From: Paenibacillus sp. J2TS4
Lineage (GTDB): Bacteria > Bacillota > Bacilli > Paenibacillales > NBRC-103111
Length of the DNA stretch: 64,000 bases
Assembly (NCBI RefSeq): GCF_018403245.1
Contig: NZ_BOSH01000002.1
Span: 1-64,000 of the forward strand
Direction: 5' to 3'
How positions within the stretch are numbered: the stretch's first letter is position 1; every line of letters starts with the position of its first letter. Positions 33,010-41,940 of the stretch are shown piece after piece. Below the pieces are notes generated by a model. The model saw nothing but the letters and a program-made list of their open reading frames with translations, made no database searches and was not told the DNA's origin. Made by a program: the position numbers and the translations under genes.

Positions 33010-34524
33010 TCATTTTGTTATTTCCCGGGTCATTCGGTAAGTTAGCAAGATATACAGAAGGACAAGACTGTATAGAAAGAACAGGCTGACGATCGATCGC
33101 ACCGGTTCGGCAATGGGGAGAGGATCGATTAACCAACCATTTAAGCTGGAGCCAAGCAGGCATAGAAGAACTAAGCCCGCTGTTTTCCAGATGGGAAACC
33201 AGTGGCGTGGAAAAGAAGATTTAAGCTTAAAAATGACTGTCAGGTTCCACAATGCGGATACGAGCTCCAAGGAAAGAATGCCGATGGCTGCGCCGGCATA
33301 GGCGAACCCAGGAATCCCCAGCAGTGCGAAGTGCAGCGCGGCGGAACAGATGCATCCCGCGATCAATCCGGAGAGCGGAGTTTTTTTATTCCCGGAGGCC
33401 CATAAAATGACGGTGGTCAATTGTTGGACTCCCGAAAATAAGGGCGCCAGAAACATATAGCGGACCGGAGTAGAAGCGGAGTCTTCTGAGAAAACGAGCA
33501 AAGACAGCTCAGCCGAATAGTGGAACAAGATCCAGGCGGAGCCGATTCCCCACAAGCAGCCAATATGAATAGCGGCTTGGGACCGATGCAGGAAGCGGCT
33601 GACCTCTTTGTTCTGCCAATCGGAGGTGATTTTGGCCGCAAGGGTGAAAGCCAAGGCCGACGTGAGCAGAGTGGGCATATAAACGATCGTGGCGGCAACT
33701 CCTGCGATCTGCCCGAACGTGGAAGCAGCTTCCGAAGCAGACATGCCGGCCTGCTGCAGCCGATAGGGGATAATGAGGGCTTCGAGAAAATCGGATACGG
33801 GCACGATCAGGCGAGCAGCCGATATCGACAAGGCGCTGTACAAAAAAAGACGGATTCGGTTATCGGCCGGTCCTGCAGCGGCGTCCGGATGTCTTGATAA
33901 CCCTAAAGATTTTCTGCGAAAGAACAGAATCGCCAGCAGCAAAAGAAAGGCGATCAAGGCTCCGGCAGAAGCCCCCATCACAGCGCCGCCTACCGCACGG
34001 CCCAAACCGGAGGGGATCCACAGGCTAACCAGCAGCAGCATGACGGATAGCCTTACGATCTGTTCCGTCAGCTCCGACCAGGCGATGGGGCCGTAATGTT
34101 CCAGCCCCTGAAGAAAGCTGCGAAGCAGAAACAGCAGAGGAACGAGGAATAGCGCAGGCGCTATATAACGAACCGCCATCTCCAGATCGGAATGGCCGAG
34201 CCAGCGAGCGAGGAGAGGGGCTATCTGGTAGCACAACCACGCGAGTGCTCCTCCGATAGATGCCAACAGAAGAGTCGCTGTTTTATAAAGCTGCCAGCCT
34301 TTGCGGCGGTCTTGGGCGGTGGTGAGGGCAAGGGCGGTAGGGAAACCTCCGGAAATGACCGTCAAAGCGAGTCCGTAGAACGAATAGGCGATTTGATAGA
34401 GCCCGATTCCTTCCGAGTCCAATAGCCGGAACAGCGGAATACGGGCGGCAAACCCAAGCAGCTTGACAACAAAAATGGCACCCGCTCGAAGTGCCATCTG
34501 TTTAACAAATATGGGCAATCCCAA
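33010..34524 (-). CDS. SpoVB/MurJ-like polysaccharide flippase
   Basis: A 504-residue MOP-superfamily membrane protein with about 14 helices. It opens 'MALRAGAIFVVKLLGFAARIPLFRLLDSEGIGLYQ' in two adjacent segments characteristic of stage V sporulation protein B and its paralogues. SpoVB is thought to flip lipid-linked peptidoglycan precursors for the spore cortex. The region 'GPIAWSELTEQIVRL' is also family-typical. The start ATG 34524 has gaggaggaat upstream on the minus strand. It precedes the PAP2 gene in the same direction; both handle lipid carriers, but no operon link beyond orientation is shown. Confidence 0.85.
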   Translation of the reverse strand: MGLPIFVKQMALRAGAIFVVKLLGFAARIPLFRLLDSEGIGLYQIAYSFYGLALTVISGGFPTALALTTAQDRRKGWQLYKTATLLLASIGGALAWLCYQIAPLLARWLGHSDLEMAVRYIAPALFLVPLLFLLRSFLQGLEHYGPIAWSELTEQIVRLSVMLLLVSLWIPSGLGRAVGGAVMGASAGALIAFLLLLAILFFRRKSLGLSRHPDAAAGPADNRIRLFLYSALSISAARLIVPVSDFLEALIIPYRLQQAGMSASEAASTFGQIAGVAATIVYMPTLLTSALAFTLAAKITSDWQNKEVSRFLHRSQAAIHIGCLWGIGSAWILFHYSAELSLLVFSEDSASTPVRYMFLAPLFSGVQQLTTVILWASGNKKTPLSGLIAGCICSAALHFALLGIPGFAYAGAAIGILSLELVSALWNLTVIFKLKSSFPRHWFPIWKTAGLVLLCLLGSSLNGWLIDPLPIAEPVRSIVSLFFLYSLVLLYILLTYRMTREITK

Positions 34525-34621
34525 CGCAATTCCTCCTCACTGCATCCGGTCTGAGTCCTGCTCTACAGTATATGAGCCTGTCCCGTCAGATATTATGAGG
34601 TTGGCGTTAAGATTTATAAGA

Positions 34622-35806
34622 TTAGTCTTTAATATGGATGAGCCAATATTTGGTATATTTATCCCAGCCCAAGTCGAAGGGGACCCGGTAACGGTCTGCG
34701 GAATGCGAATTAACCAGCGGATAGCCGTAGTCGTCAAATCCGACCACGATCGAGAAATGATCCACATCTCCATTCATTTCGTAAGCAATAAGATCTCCAG
34801 GTTGAATGGAAGCGAAGGCTCCATCCGGATGCTTATCCGTTCTAGTTGTCACGGCCTCGAATGTCCCCCGGGCGACAAGCTGACCGTATCCGCTGTAAAG
34901 TAAAAAATTTTTAAACGAATCCGTTCGTACCCAGCCTTCGTTACCTCCGACATTATAGCGGTATCGCCACCGCGAAGTCATTTTCAGGCCGCCGCCTTCC
35001 TCTGGATCGCCGATAACCTGTGAAGCGAAATTAGTGCAATCCCCGCCCAAATGGGCATAGTCTCTATATTTTTGGTTATATCGGTTGTTGTTTCCTGCTC
35101 CCCATGCAATCCCCGCATATTTATTAGCGTACTCGACCGCGCGTTCACGTTGATATCCAATGGAATTTGAATTCGGGGAGGAAGTGCTTACCCCGTCTGT
35201 TCGGAAGAAAGGAACTCCATTCTGTGTCGGCTCCAGTTCGGGAATCAGCTTCGGATTTTCGGTGAGCGGGTCAAGATACCATTCCCTGGTCACCTTCCAA
35301 TGACCGTCCTTTTGCCTGAGGGTAAGGACATGACGAGTGCCGATTCCAAAATGCTGAGGCTGATCGGGCTTGGCGTTATAGGCGTAGGAAAGCTTCAAAG
35401 ATTGGACGAGAGACACCCGTGCCTGGTTGCCGGACACATTTAGCCGGACGATGCGCACTCTGCTTTCGGCTTCGTTGAACGTTAAGAGCCTTTTGTCTGC
35501 CCAGGCTTGAACGTATTCGGTTCTCTGCTTTTCCAGTTTCAGGGCTTGCTTGCCGGTAGCTTCTGCAGTCAAGTAGTACTCATCCAATGCTTCGCTTGTG
35601 GAATGAATGAGCATCTGTGCCCGTTCATCGAACAATCGTCCGATAAAGGATTCCACCTGTTGCCTTTCTTCTTCCTTATTATCATGCTCCAGCGTCAATT
35701 GTGTCGGGAAATCGACCTCAGAAGCTGCAGCCGTTACCGTGGCCGGCCATGGCAGGAGCAGAAAGAGGACAAACCAAACCAATGAAGTCAGCCGCTTCCC
35801 ATTCAC
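34622..35806 (-). CDS. Secreted Amidase_6 domain protein
   Basis: 394 residues. A signal peptide is visible (basic MNGKR, hydrophobic VWFVLFLLLPW, cleavage near TAAA-S). The middle part is a helical/beta domain of about 170 residues. The C-terminal Amidase_6 domain (about 225-394) opens 'ERAVEYANKYAGIAWGAGNN', carries the catalytic Cys in 'LGGDCTNFASQ' and the His in 'GDVDHFSIVVG'. The domain is related to NlpC/CHAP-type cysteine amidases and is common in Paenibacillus and Bacillus; it may act on the cell wall. Ribosome site aggagaaa before ATG 35806. Confidence 0.85.
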   Translation of the reverse strand: MNGKRLTSLVWFVLFLLLPWPATVTAAASEVDFPTQLTLEHDNKEEERQQVESFIGRLFDERAQMLIHSTSEALDEYYLTAEATGKQALKLEKQRTEYVQAWADKRLLTFNEAESRVRIVRLNVSGNQARVSLVQSLKLSYAYNAKPDQPQHFGIGTRHVLTLRQKDGHWKVTREWYLDPLTENPKLIPELEPTQNGVPFFRTDGVSTSSPNSNSIGYQRERAVEYANKYAGIAWGAGNNNRYNQKYRDYAHLGGDCTNFASQVIGDPEEGGGLKMTSRWRYRYNVGGNEGWVRTDSFKNFLLYSGYGQLVARGTFEAVTTRTDKHPDGAFASIQPGDLIAYEMNGDVDHFSIVVGFDDYGYPLVNSHSADRYRVPFDLGWDKYTKYWLIHIKD

Positions 35807-36099
35807 TTTATTTCTCCTTTAGTTAAATGATGTCAGTTATCCTTAGATTATCCGTAACTGTTCATAAATATCCATTGGTTCGAGAGTAAGCCGCAGTCGA
35901 GGAAAAAGCTTCCCTAACTCCGGCAATTGACCAAATCACGCTTCCGAGTGAGAAAATCGCTAAATCATCAGATTTGGGGTGTATTTTGCACTTAATATTA
36001 TTTTAGTCTTCGGTTTTGAATCGTGAAGTAGAAGGATTTTAGTCGGGGAATCAAGAATGAAGCAGGATGAGCTACTTTTATCTACTTTGGAGGTGCGAA

Positions 36100-37071
36100 A
36101 TGAATACGATTCAAATTATTCAAACCACTGAACTTGATCTTAAAAGCATGTCTTCTTTAGTGGAACGCAGTCGGGAAGAAGGCTTTCGACATATCGTTAG
36201 ATTGGTCAAAGATTACGAGCAAGGAAAGAACACATTCGCCCAGCATGGGGAAGCGTTGTTTGTGGCTGTTCAGGGAGAACAAATCGTCGGAGTGTGCGGG
36301 TTGAATGCGGATCCTTATTCACAGGCCGAAGCAGGAAGAGTCCGGCGACTTTATGTGCTCCCCGAATTCAGAAGAGCAGGGATAGGAAGAAAGCTGACGG
36401 AAGCAGTCATAACAGAAGCCGCCAAACATTACAAGCGGCTCGTTCTAAGAACAGACAATGAAGGGGCCGGCAAATTCTATGAAGCTCTGGGATTTAGCCA
36501 ATCCAATGGAATAGAGCAGAGCACCCATATTCTGCGGCTAACTCCAAGCCGTCCCGTGGAGAAGCAAGAGACTAATAGGATATACGAGAAAAACGGATGG
36601 GCCCTATATGAGGATAAATTTGGCAAGCTATACTATAATCAGATGAATAATGAATCGGTCGTTATGCTGGCCAACGATGCGAATTGCTACATTCTTATTA
36701 GGCAGTTCAGAAGAGCGGTGCAATCTTCCGTCATTCAGCTTCCGGGCGGCGGAGTGGAGCCGGGGGAAGGACTGGAGAACGCTGTGAGAAGAGAATTTCT
36801 GGAGGAGACGGGTTATTCCTGTGGAGACGTTATCTATCTGGGTAAAATGTGGTCCTCTTCCTGGCGAAGCAATGAAGTGACCCATGTATTTTTTACAGAA
36901 GAAGTATTGAAGCCTGACGAGCAGCGGTTGGAAAAGCATGAAAGCATCGAGGTTTTACGAGTGGAAGTAAAGGACTGCTTAAACCAAATTAAAGCGAATG
37001 AAATTTCAGACCCGGAACTAACCTTCGCCCTATTGCAGGCCATCTTAAAGGGACTGGTGACTGTGGAATGA
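36100..37071 (+). CDS. GNAT-NUDIX two-domain protein
   Basis: About 323 residues with two enzyme domains. Residues ~1-150 are a GNAT acetyltransferase (acetyl-CoA loop 'PEFRRAGIGRKLTEAVI', then 'NEGAGKFYEALGF'). Residues ~165-320 are a NUDIX hydrolase whose box runs from GGGVEPGEGLEN to REFLEETGY with all conserved Glu residues. ATG 36100 is used because TTGGAGGTG lies 5-8 nt upstream; the frame is open from 36067. The fusion may acetylate and hydrolyse related nucleotide substrates, but this is inference. It is followed by an APH-type gene. Confidence 0.85.
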   Translation: MNTIQIIQTTELDLKSMSSLVERSREEGFRHIVRLVKDYEQGKNTFAQHGEALFVAVQGEQIVGVCGLNADPYSQAEAGRVRRLYVLPEFRRAGIGRKLTEAVITEAAKHYKRLVLRTDNEGAGKFYEALGFSQSNGIEQSTHILRLTPSRPVEKQETNRIYEKNGWALYEDKFGKLYYNQMNNESVVMLANDANCYILIRQFRRAVQSSVIQLPGGGVEPGEGLENAVRREFLEETGYSCGDVIYLGKMWSSSWRSNEVTHVFFTEEVLKPDEQRLEKHESIEVLRVEVKDCLNQIKANEISDPELTFALLQAILKGLVTVE

Positions 37072-37161
37072 AAACAACTAACGCTGCTCCTTAAACCAAA
37101 CGCAACAATAAATAGCCAAAGGTAATAGAGGAAGATTATTATAAAAGAAAGGGGCTTAATA

Positions 37162-38163
37162 GTGGACAATTTAATTCAGGAGCTGATCTCGCAATATTTT
37201 GATGAGAACATGGAAAATGCAGAGTCGGTGCCCTTCGGAATAACAAACTATACTCAAAAAGTCACGGTAAATAACCAAAAATACATCGCCCGAATCTATG
37301 ACAGTCACTCTAAAAATGTGGAAAGATTAAAATTTGAAATCGAGTTGATGTCTTTTTTGGAGCAGCAAAATTTATCCTTTCAGGTACCCGGTTTTGTGAC
37401 TTCCAAGAGGAAGGAGAATTTTGTCCAGCTTTCCAATGGGCAATTAGGTTCGATCGTTAATTTTATTGAGGGAGAGGCTCCCGATTTGTCACGGGATTCG
37501 GATGTTAAAGAATATGGCAGATCGGTTGGCGAGCTTTCCAAAGCGTTGAGCCATTTCGCCACAGAATTAATTCAACCGGAAATTAAATTTTATGATCTGA
37601 ACAGTCTGCATCCATTGTGTAATGAAAGATCGGTCAGCCAGTTTTTTGAACGCCCTCCTTTTGACATCGACAATAATCACTTCCGGCTACTAATGAATAC
37701 TTATCACTCCATTCCTAAGTATAGGTCCGGGTTGGATCGATTACCGAAGCAGATCATTCATCACGATTTATTGATTTTTAATTTGCTAATCGACAGGGAA
37801 CTGCGGAAGATGAACGGAATTCTTGATTTTGACTTTGCTTCCAACGATGTTCGTGCCTTGGAGCTAGCCATTTGCCTTAATCATCTTCTGCAAACCAAGG
37901 ATAGCGATTTTTCCAATGTGGAAATTTTTTTAGAGGAATATTCCCGTTCTATGGAACTGACGAATGAAGAGATACAATGGATTCCGTATCTAATGCAGAT
38001 GTATTATGTCTCTTTGCTTTGTATTTATATCGGACAACACTATTCGGGGCGAGACATTGTTGAATATTTTCAATTTATCTTAAATCAATGGGTCATTAGA
38101 AGACAATGGATGGGTCAGCACGAGATTGAACTTGTGAAGATTTTAAAATCAAAATTGCTTTGA
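37162..38163 (+). CDS. APH/choline-kinase-like phosphotransferase
   Basis: A 333-residue small-molecule kinase of the aminoglycoside phosphotransferase fold. The Brenner motif reads '[12 protein letters not shown]' (catalytic Asp and Asn) and the metal-binding segment is 'GILDFDFAS'. It resembles homoserine-kinase-II/CotS-like members more than clinical resistance enzymes. Start GTG 37162 after aaaggggc. Its stop overlaps or abuts the next gene's upstream region, so it may be cotranscribed with the ABM-type gene. Substrate unknown. Confidence 0.8.
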   Translation: MDNLIQELISQYFDENMENAESVPFGITNYTQKVTVNNQKYIARIYDSHSKNVERLKFEIELMSFLEQQNLSFQVPGFVTSKRKENFVQLSNGQLGSIVNFIEGEAPDLSRDSDVKEYGRSVGELSKALSHFATELIQPEIKFYDLNSLHPLCNERSVSQFFERPPFDIDNNHFRLLMNTYHSIPKYRSGLDRLPKQIIHHDLLIFNLLIDRELRKMNGILDFDFASNDVRALELAICLNHLLQTKDSDFSNVEIFLEEYSRSMELTNEEIQWIPYLMQMYYVSLLCIYIGQHYSGRDIVEYFQFILNQWVIRRQWMGQHEIELVKILKSKLL

Positions 38164-38183
38164 CTGAAAATATGGAGGTAAAC

Positions 38184-38480
38184 ATGATCCTGGAAGTGGC
38201 TATATTGCAGGTTATCCCAGAGTTAGCCGATGAATTCGAACATAATTTTAAAAGAGCCTCTAGCCTTATTTCGAAAATGAAAGGCTATATTCATCACGAG
38301 CTGCACAAATGTATAGAGGAAGAAAATAAGTATATTTTGCTGGTTCGATGGGAAACGCTGGAGGACCATACCGAAGGGTTTAGAGGGTCGCAGGAATACT
38401 TGGAGTGGAAAGCTCTATTGCATCATTTTTACAGTCCTTTTCCAGTGGTAGAACACTATAGAAACGTCGATCTGGATTAA
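38184..38480 (+). CDS. Antibiotic biosynthesis monooxygenase (ABM) domain protein
   Basis: A 98-residue dimeric ferredoxin-like-fold protein starting [16 protein letters not shown] 38184 is chosen because GGAGG lies 6-7 nt upstream. The pattern '[20 protein letters not shown]' followed by '[19 protein letters not shown]' is the ABM core, shared with YgiN-like quinol monooxygenases and heme-degrading IsdG types. No heme-ligand His/Trp pair could be assigned, so it is more likely a generic YgiN-like protein. Confidence 0.8.
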   Translation: MILEVAILQVIPELADEFEHNFKRASSLISKMKGYIHHELHKCIEEENKYILLVRWETLEDHTEGFRGSQEYLEWKALLHHFYSPFPVVEHYRNVDLD

Positions 38481-38807
38481 TCAAAGCTTTCTATATAAAA
38501 TGAACTAATGATTGAATAGCTCATAAAGTGGAGAAAGAAAGATGCTTCCAGGGCGAGTTTTGGCTTTGTATTCCTACCATCCGAAGGCCCATCCCAATAG
38601 AAGGAATACAAAACAAGATGTTTGAAGCTTCGGAGGCACTTTCCTTTCGGAACGGAATGAGAGCTATTCTTTAGTTCAACATATATAGACGGATTTGGAA
38701 GGCAGATTGGAGTTCCTTTTCCTTCGGAATGGGAGAAAGACATTTCTTTATTGTCGTAAGGAAAGTCAGAACATTAGCGGTCAGAATCAAGCTTTGGGAG
38801 GGATAGG
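38481..38807. other. Intergenic stretch, no gene recognised
   Basis: The 327 bp hold short frames only. Repeated words around CCTTTCGGAA / CCTTCGGAA near 38650 and 38728 and the ATTCC/GGAAT contexts suggest partially related or palindromic pieces. A minus-strand frame across 38477-38743 has no family features. Confidence 0.35.
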
Positions 38808-39551
38808 ATGTCCAATCGGTTCTTCATGATTACAGGGACTTCCAGTGGGATAGGTCAGGCCGTGGCAAGGTCGTTATTAGAAAGCGGCGATTTGGTCTGT
38901 GGAATCTCCAGAAGGGATTCGGAAGAGTTAAACCGATATCCCCAATATTCGCAGATTCTTTTGGATTTACAGCGAGTGGAAGAAGTGGAAGACGTGATCA
39001 ATCGAGCGTTAACAGAAGTAAATCCGCAGAGCCTGGAAATGATCTGTCTAATCAATAATGCCGCCATGCTAGAGCCGCTGCTGCCTATAGATGAATGTAC
39101 CGCTGAAGATATCTTATCAAACATTCACATCTGTCTTATAGCGCCCATGATCTTAACTTCGATATTTATTAAGGCCACACAACATTGGACAGCGAGAAGA
39201 AAAATAATCAATATTTCTTCAGGCTCAGGCTCTTATGCCCATCCTTCCATGAGCGTCTATTCTGCAGCCAAGGCTGGTTTGAACAGATTTACGCAAAGTG
39301 TGGGGGCGGAGCAAACGGGCAACGATACGAATCCGGTGGAGATTATTTCTGTTGATCCAGGGATGGTAGAGACTGAAATGCAGCAGACGGCCAGAAGTAA
39401 GCGGGAAGAGGAGTTCAGAATGGCAGGTTATTTCAAGGAAGCTTATCTTAAAGGACGGCTTCAATCAACCGATGAGATGGCCGGGCATTTGATGAGAATC
39501 ATAGAGAATCATTACGAACCAGGAAGACTGGTCCATTATTGTGATCTATAG
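38808..39551 (+). CDS. Short-chain dehydrogenase (YueD / benzil reductase-like)
   Basis: A 247-residue NADP-dependent Rossmann oxidoreductase. The cofactor motif TGTSSGIG is at residues ~10-17, 'INNAA' at ~86-90, the catalytic Ser in 'NISSGSGSYAHP', and the YxxxK motif is 'YSAAK'. The C-terminal segment and the 'GISRR' cofactor-choice loop suit the sepiapterin-reductase-like (S)-benzoin-forming benzil reductases of Bacillus. The physiological substrate is unknown. ATG 38808 after gggaggga. It ends 20 bp before the NUDIX start. Confidence 0.85.
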   Translation: MSNRFFMITGTSSGIGQAVARSLLESGDLVCGISRRDSEELNRYPQYSQILLDLQRVEEVEDVINRALTEVNPQSLEMICLINNAAMLEPLLPIDECTAEDILSNIHICLIAPMILTSIFIKATQHWTARRKIINISSGSGSYAHPSMSVYSAAKAGLNRFTQSVGAEQTGNDTNPVEIISVDPGMVETEMQQTARSKREEEFRMAGYFKEAYLKGRLQSTDEMAGHLMRIIENHYEPGRLVHYCDL

Positions 39552-39571
39552 TGCAAAAGGTTGGTGAAGGG

Positions 39572-40039
39572 ATGAAATATCACCGTCATTTAGGCGTATA
39601 CGGCATCTGTTGTCAAGATAATCAATTACTTGTCGTTCATAAAACAGATGGACCTTACAGAAATCGTTTTGATTTGCCTGGAGGAACCATTGAACGTGAT
39701 GAGTCTATCATTCAGGCGATTTATCGTGAATTTCAAGAAGAAACAGGATTCGTTATTAATGTAAATCATAATATTGGGGTTTCCGAGTTCATTGTACCGT
39801 ATAGTTTAAGAGATTGTTCTCATATCCAGCACATTGCCATCCTTCTTGAGGTTAGTTTGGAAGGCTCTTGTGAAAGTATATTAATATCCGATGATACCGC
39901 TGGCTGGAGCTGGATCAACGTGGATGAAATTGGTGAAGATAACTCCTCTCCTTTAGTTCAAGCGGCTAAAGCTTATCTGGAAACTGATCATTTGGAATGG
40001 ATAAGCGTGACCTATGATAACTGGAAAGTAGCGGAGTAA
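39572..40039 (+). CDS. NUDIX hydrolase
   Basis: About 155 residues starting MKYHRHLGVYG at ATG 39572 (gtgaaggg upstream); an in-frame GTG at 39551 overlaps the SDR stop. The NUDIX box runs from GGTIERDESIIQ to REFQEETGF, complete for metal binding. It hydrolyses a nucleoside-diphosphate-linked compound of unknown identity. Confidence 0.85.
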   Translation: MKYHRHLGVYGICCQDNQLLVVHKTDGPYRNRFDLPGGTIERDESIIQAIYREFQEETGFVINVNHNIGVSEFIVPYSLRDCSHIQHIAILLEVSLEGSCESILISDDTAGWSWINVDEIGEDNSSPLVQAAKAYLETDHLEWISVTYDNWKVAE

Positions 40040-40111
40040 TCCGGGTGCTTCAAAGAGGATTGCCAGAAAGGTGGAAGGGGAACAAGGTCGGGAAAGGGGC
40101 GGAGACCAAGG

Positions 40112-40660
40112 ATGCGGGAAAAGAGATTAAAACAATACCTTTATGAGCATGAACGGCTATGGAAGGATTTAAGAAAGGTTCGGGAGTTGGATTTACCTCA
40201 ATGTTATATTGCGGCGGGCTACATACGGAATTATATTTGGGACAAATTGCATGGATTTGAAGATCGCCAGCGACATAACGATATTGATGTTGTTTATTAT
40301 GATAAGGATTATGCTTCTGAGGAAAGAGATATTGGATTGGAGAAGGAATTAATAGAACAGACAGGAGATCCGAAATGGTCTGTCAAAAATCAAGCTAGAA
40401 TGCATATTAGAAATGGAGAAAAGCCCTATCTATCCACAATAGATGCTTTAAGCAGGTGGCCGGAAACAGTGACGGCCCTAGGGGGCAGGTTGGATGCAAA
40501 CGATGAGCTTGATATATGCAGCCCCTACGGATTAGAGGATTTATTCAACCTGGTTGTAAGACGCAGTCCGCTATTTAAGGATAAAGAGTTATATTTGAAC
40601 CGTGTCCATAAGAAGGAATGGAAGAAGCATTGGCCCTTAATCACTATTCTGGATGAATGA
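40112..40660 (+). CDS. Nucleotidyltransferase family protein (NTP_transf_6/DUF925)
   Basis: 182 residues. The segment 'YIAAGYIRNYIWDKLHGF' followed by 'HNDIDVVYYD' carries the G-x-x-R-N and D-x-D of this nucleotidyltransferase-like family, also seen in MJ1435-type and YqcD-like proteins. The C-terminal 'LEDLFNLVVRRSP' is also typical. The activity is not established experimentally for the family. Ribosome site gaccaaggATG region is modest. It overlaps the downstream frame by a few bases. Confidence 0.8.
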   Translation: MREKRLKQYLYEHERLWKDLRKVRELDLPQCYIAAGYIRNYIWDKLHGFEDRQRHNDIDVVYYDKDYASEERDIGLEKELIEQTGDPKWSVKNQARMHIRNGEKPYLSTIDALSRWPETVTALGGRLDANDELDICSPYGLEDLFNLVVRRSPLFKDKELYLNRVHKKEWKKHWPLITILDE

Positions 40661-40712
40661 TATGATATGGGAGGGATACATAGAAGAGCGTATCATGGAA
40701 AGGAGGGTGCCT

Positions 40713-40856
40713 GTGAAGGCGGAGCTTAGAAAGCTTTCAGTTATGGATGGCAAAGAAGTTTATGAAATGATAGTGGAAATAGGGCTGGGAGAGGGCCATG
40801 ACGAATGGAATTGGAAAGCTACAGATGCAGATCGCACCGCTTCATCGGAAAAGTGA
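40713..40856 (+). pseudogene. GNAT N-terminal stub, paralogue of the gene at 58256
   Basis: From GTG 40713 (aaggagggtg upstream) the first 28 codons (KAELRKLSVMDGKEVYEMIV EIGLGE in two parts) closely match the start of the complete GNAT gene at 58256. Then the homology stops, and 20 unrelated codons follow to the stop at 40854. The acetyl-CoA domain is absent. It marks a rearrangement just left of the IS200/carbohydrate block. Confidence 0.75.
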
Positions 40857-41114
40857 CAGACTAATTAATCCGCCCAAACCAATTCGAGCCAGAACTATAT
40901 TTCTCGAGTGCTCTCATAATTCACATTTCCGAAATTCATAGAAAGCCTGCTATTCTGCAGGAATTTGGGCTGTTATTTGTCCGTAATCGCAGAAAGCCTG
41001 GAAAAATACATTTTTTCTCATTCCCAATGGAGATTGGACTGCTTATTTACGAAAATTACTGCACAACGCAGGCTTTTCTCCCAACCATCCGCATCGCTAA
41101 ATAATAACTCCAGA
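40857..41114. other. Intergenic stretch with CCTGC/GCAGG hairpin
   Basis: No gene. A short hairpin CCTGC-TATTCT-GCAGG lies at 40946-40961, in the same style (6-nt loop, TGC/GCA arms) as the four hairpins at 57299-57480. The rest is unremarkable up to the IS200 left hairpin. Confidence 0.4.
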
Positions 41115-41785
41115 TTAATCCCCACGCTATGCGTGGGAGAACGGAATAGGAAGAGCCGAGGCCGATGATGGAAAAGCCCTCCTCTGGTATACTGACAATG
41201 GTTTCGCAGCCAATGTCAGGAAAAGAGGAGGGCATCCATGGACAATTCGAGTCTATCACATACGAAATGGGATTGCACGTATCCCATCGTATTCATTCCC
41301 AAATACAGACGAAAGGTCATGTATGGGGAAGTGAGAAGTGATATTCGGGAAATCATCAAAAAGTTATGCGAGTATAAAGAAGTAAAGATCGTCGAGGGGA
41401 GCGTATGCGTGGATCATATTCATCTGTGCGTGAAAATTCCGCCGAAGTTGAGCGTATCTCAATTTATGGGGTATCCTAAGGGTAAGAGAGCGTTGATGAT
41501 CTTTGATCGACATCCCGAGTATAAAAAGAGAGGCGACCGGCATTTTTGGGCAAAAGGATACTACGTCAACACGGTCGGTAGAAATGAGGCGGAAATCCGA
41601 AAATATATTCAGAATCAAGTAGAAGCGGACCAACTCGAAGATAAAAAGCAAGAATAAAATCCCTTCCAGGGGTAGCAAGCGACATTGGCTTGCGAAACCA
41701 CGCCTTTAGGCGTTGCCAGTATATTGCCCCTTATAGGGGCAATATAAAAACCACCCGTTGAACGGGTGGTAAGCTTAGTCAAACG
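41115..41785 (+). mobile_element. IS200-type insertion sequence (tnpA only)
   Basis: The element has subterminal hairpins instead of terminal inverted repeats. The left one is CCCACGC-TAT-GCGTGGG (41121-41137). On the right are ATATTGCCCCT-TAT-AGGGGCAATAT (41721-41745) and CCACCCG-TTGAA-CGGGTGG (41751-41769). One complete tnpA lies between them and no tnpB. Exact cleavage sites were not determined. Confidence 0.8.
41238..41657 (+). CDS. tnpA: IS200/IS605-family TnpA transposase
   Basis: A 139-residue Y1 HUH single-strand transposase. The HUH motif is in 'CVDHIHLCVKIPP' and the catalytic Tyr in 'WAKGYYVNTVG'. It begins 'HTKWDCTYPIVFIPKYRRK', close to the IS200 consensus (the usual 'H.VY...H.VWCPKYR'). 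The full-length frame and strong ribosome site (gaggagggc before ATG 41238) suggest it may still be active. Confidence 0.95.
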   Translation: MDNSSLSHTKWDCTYPIVFIPKYRRKVMYGEVRSDIREIIKKLCEYKEVKIVEGSVCVDHIHLCVKIPPKLSVSQFMGYPKGKRALMIFDRHPEYKKRGDRHFWAKGYYVNTVGRNEAEIRKYIQNQVEADQLEDKKQE

Positions 41786-41940
41786 AGAATCAGAGGCGAA
41801 GAACATGGAAGCTGTACCAGAACTAAGCACAGTATCCTTTCTCTTTTACTGCGAAGAATATTGTGGCATGCTTTTTTTGTTACAATAATTACAGAAATAA
41901 ACTTATTGTGTAAATTATTTTATGGTCTGATGAAAAGTGG

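Noticed and set aside
37162..38163. Clinical-type aminoglycoside resistance gene
   Set aside because: The fold and catalytic residues fit APH, but sequence features resemble metabolite kinases; no specific resistance family can be assigned by eye.
41115..41785. IS605 element with tnpB/OMEGA RNA
   Set aside because: No tnpB frame is present; only tnpA and the end hairpins are seen.
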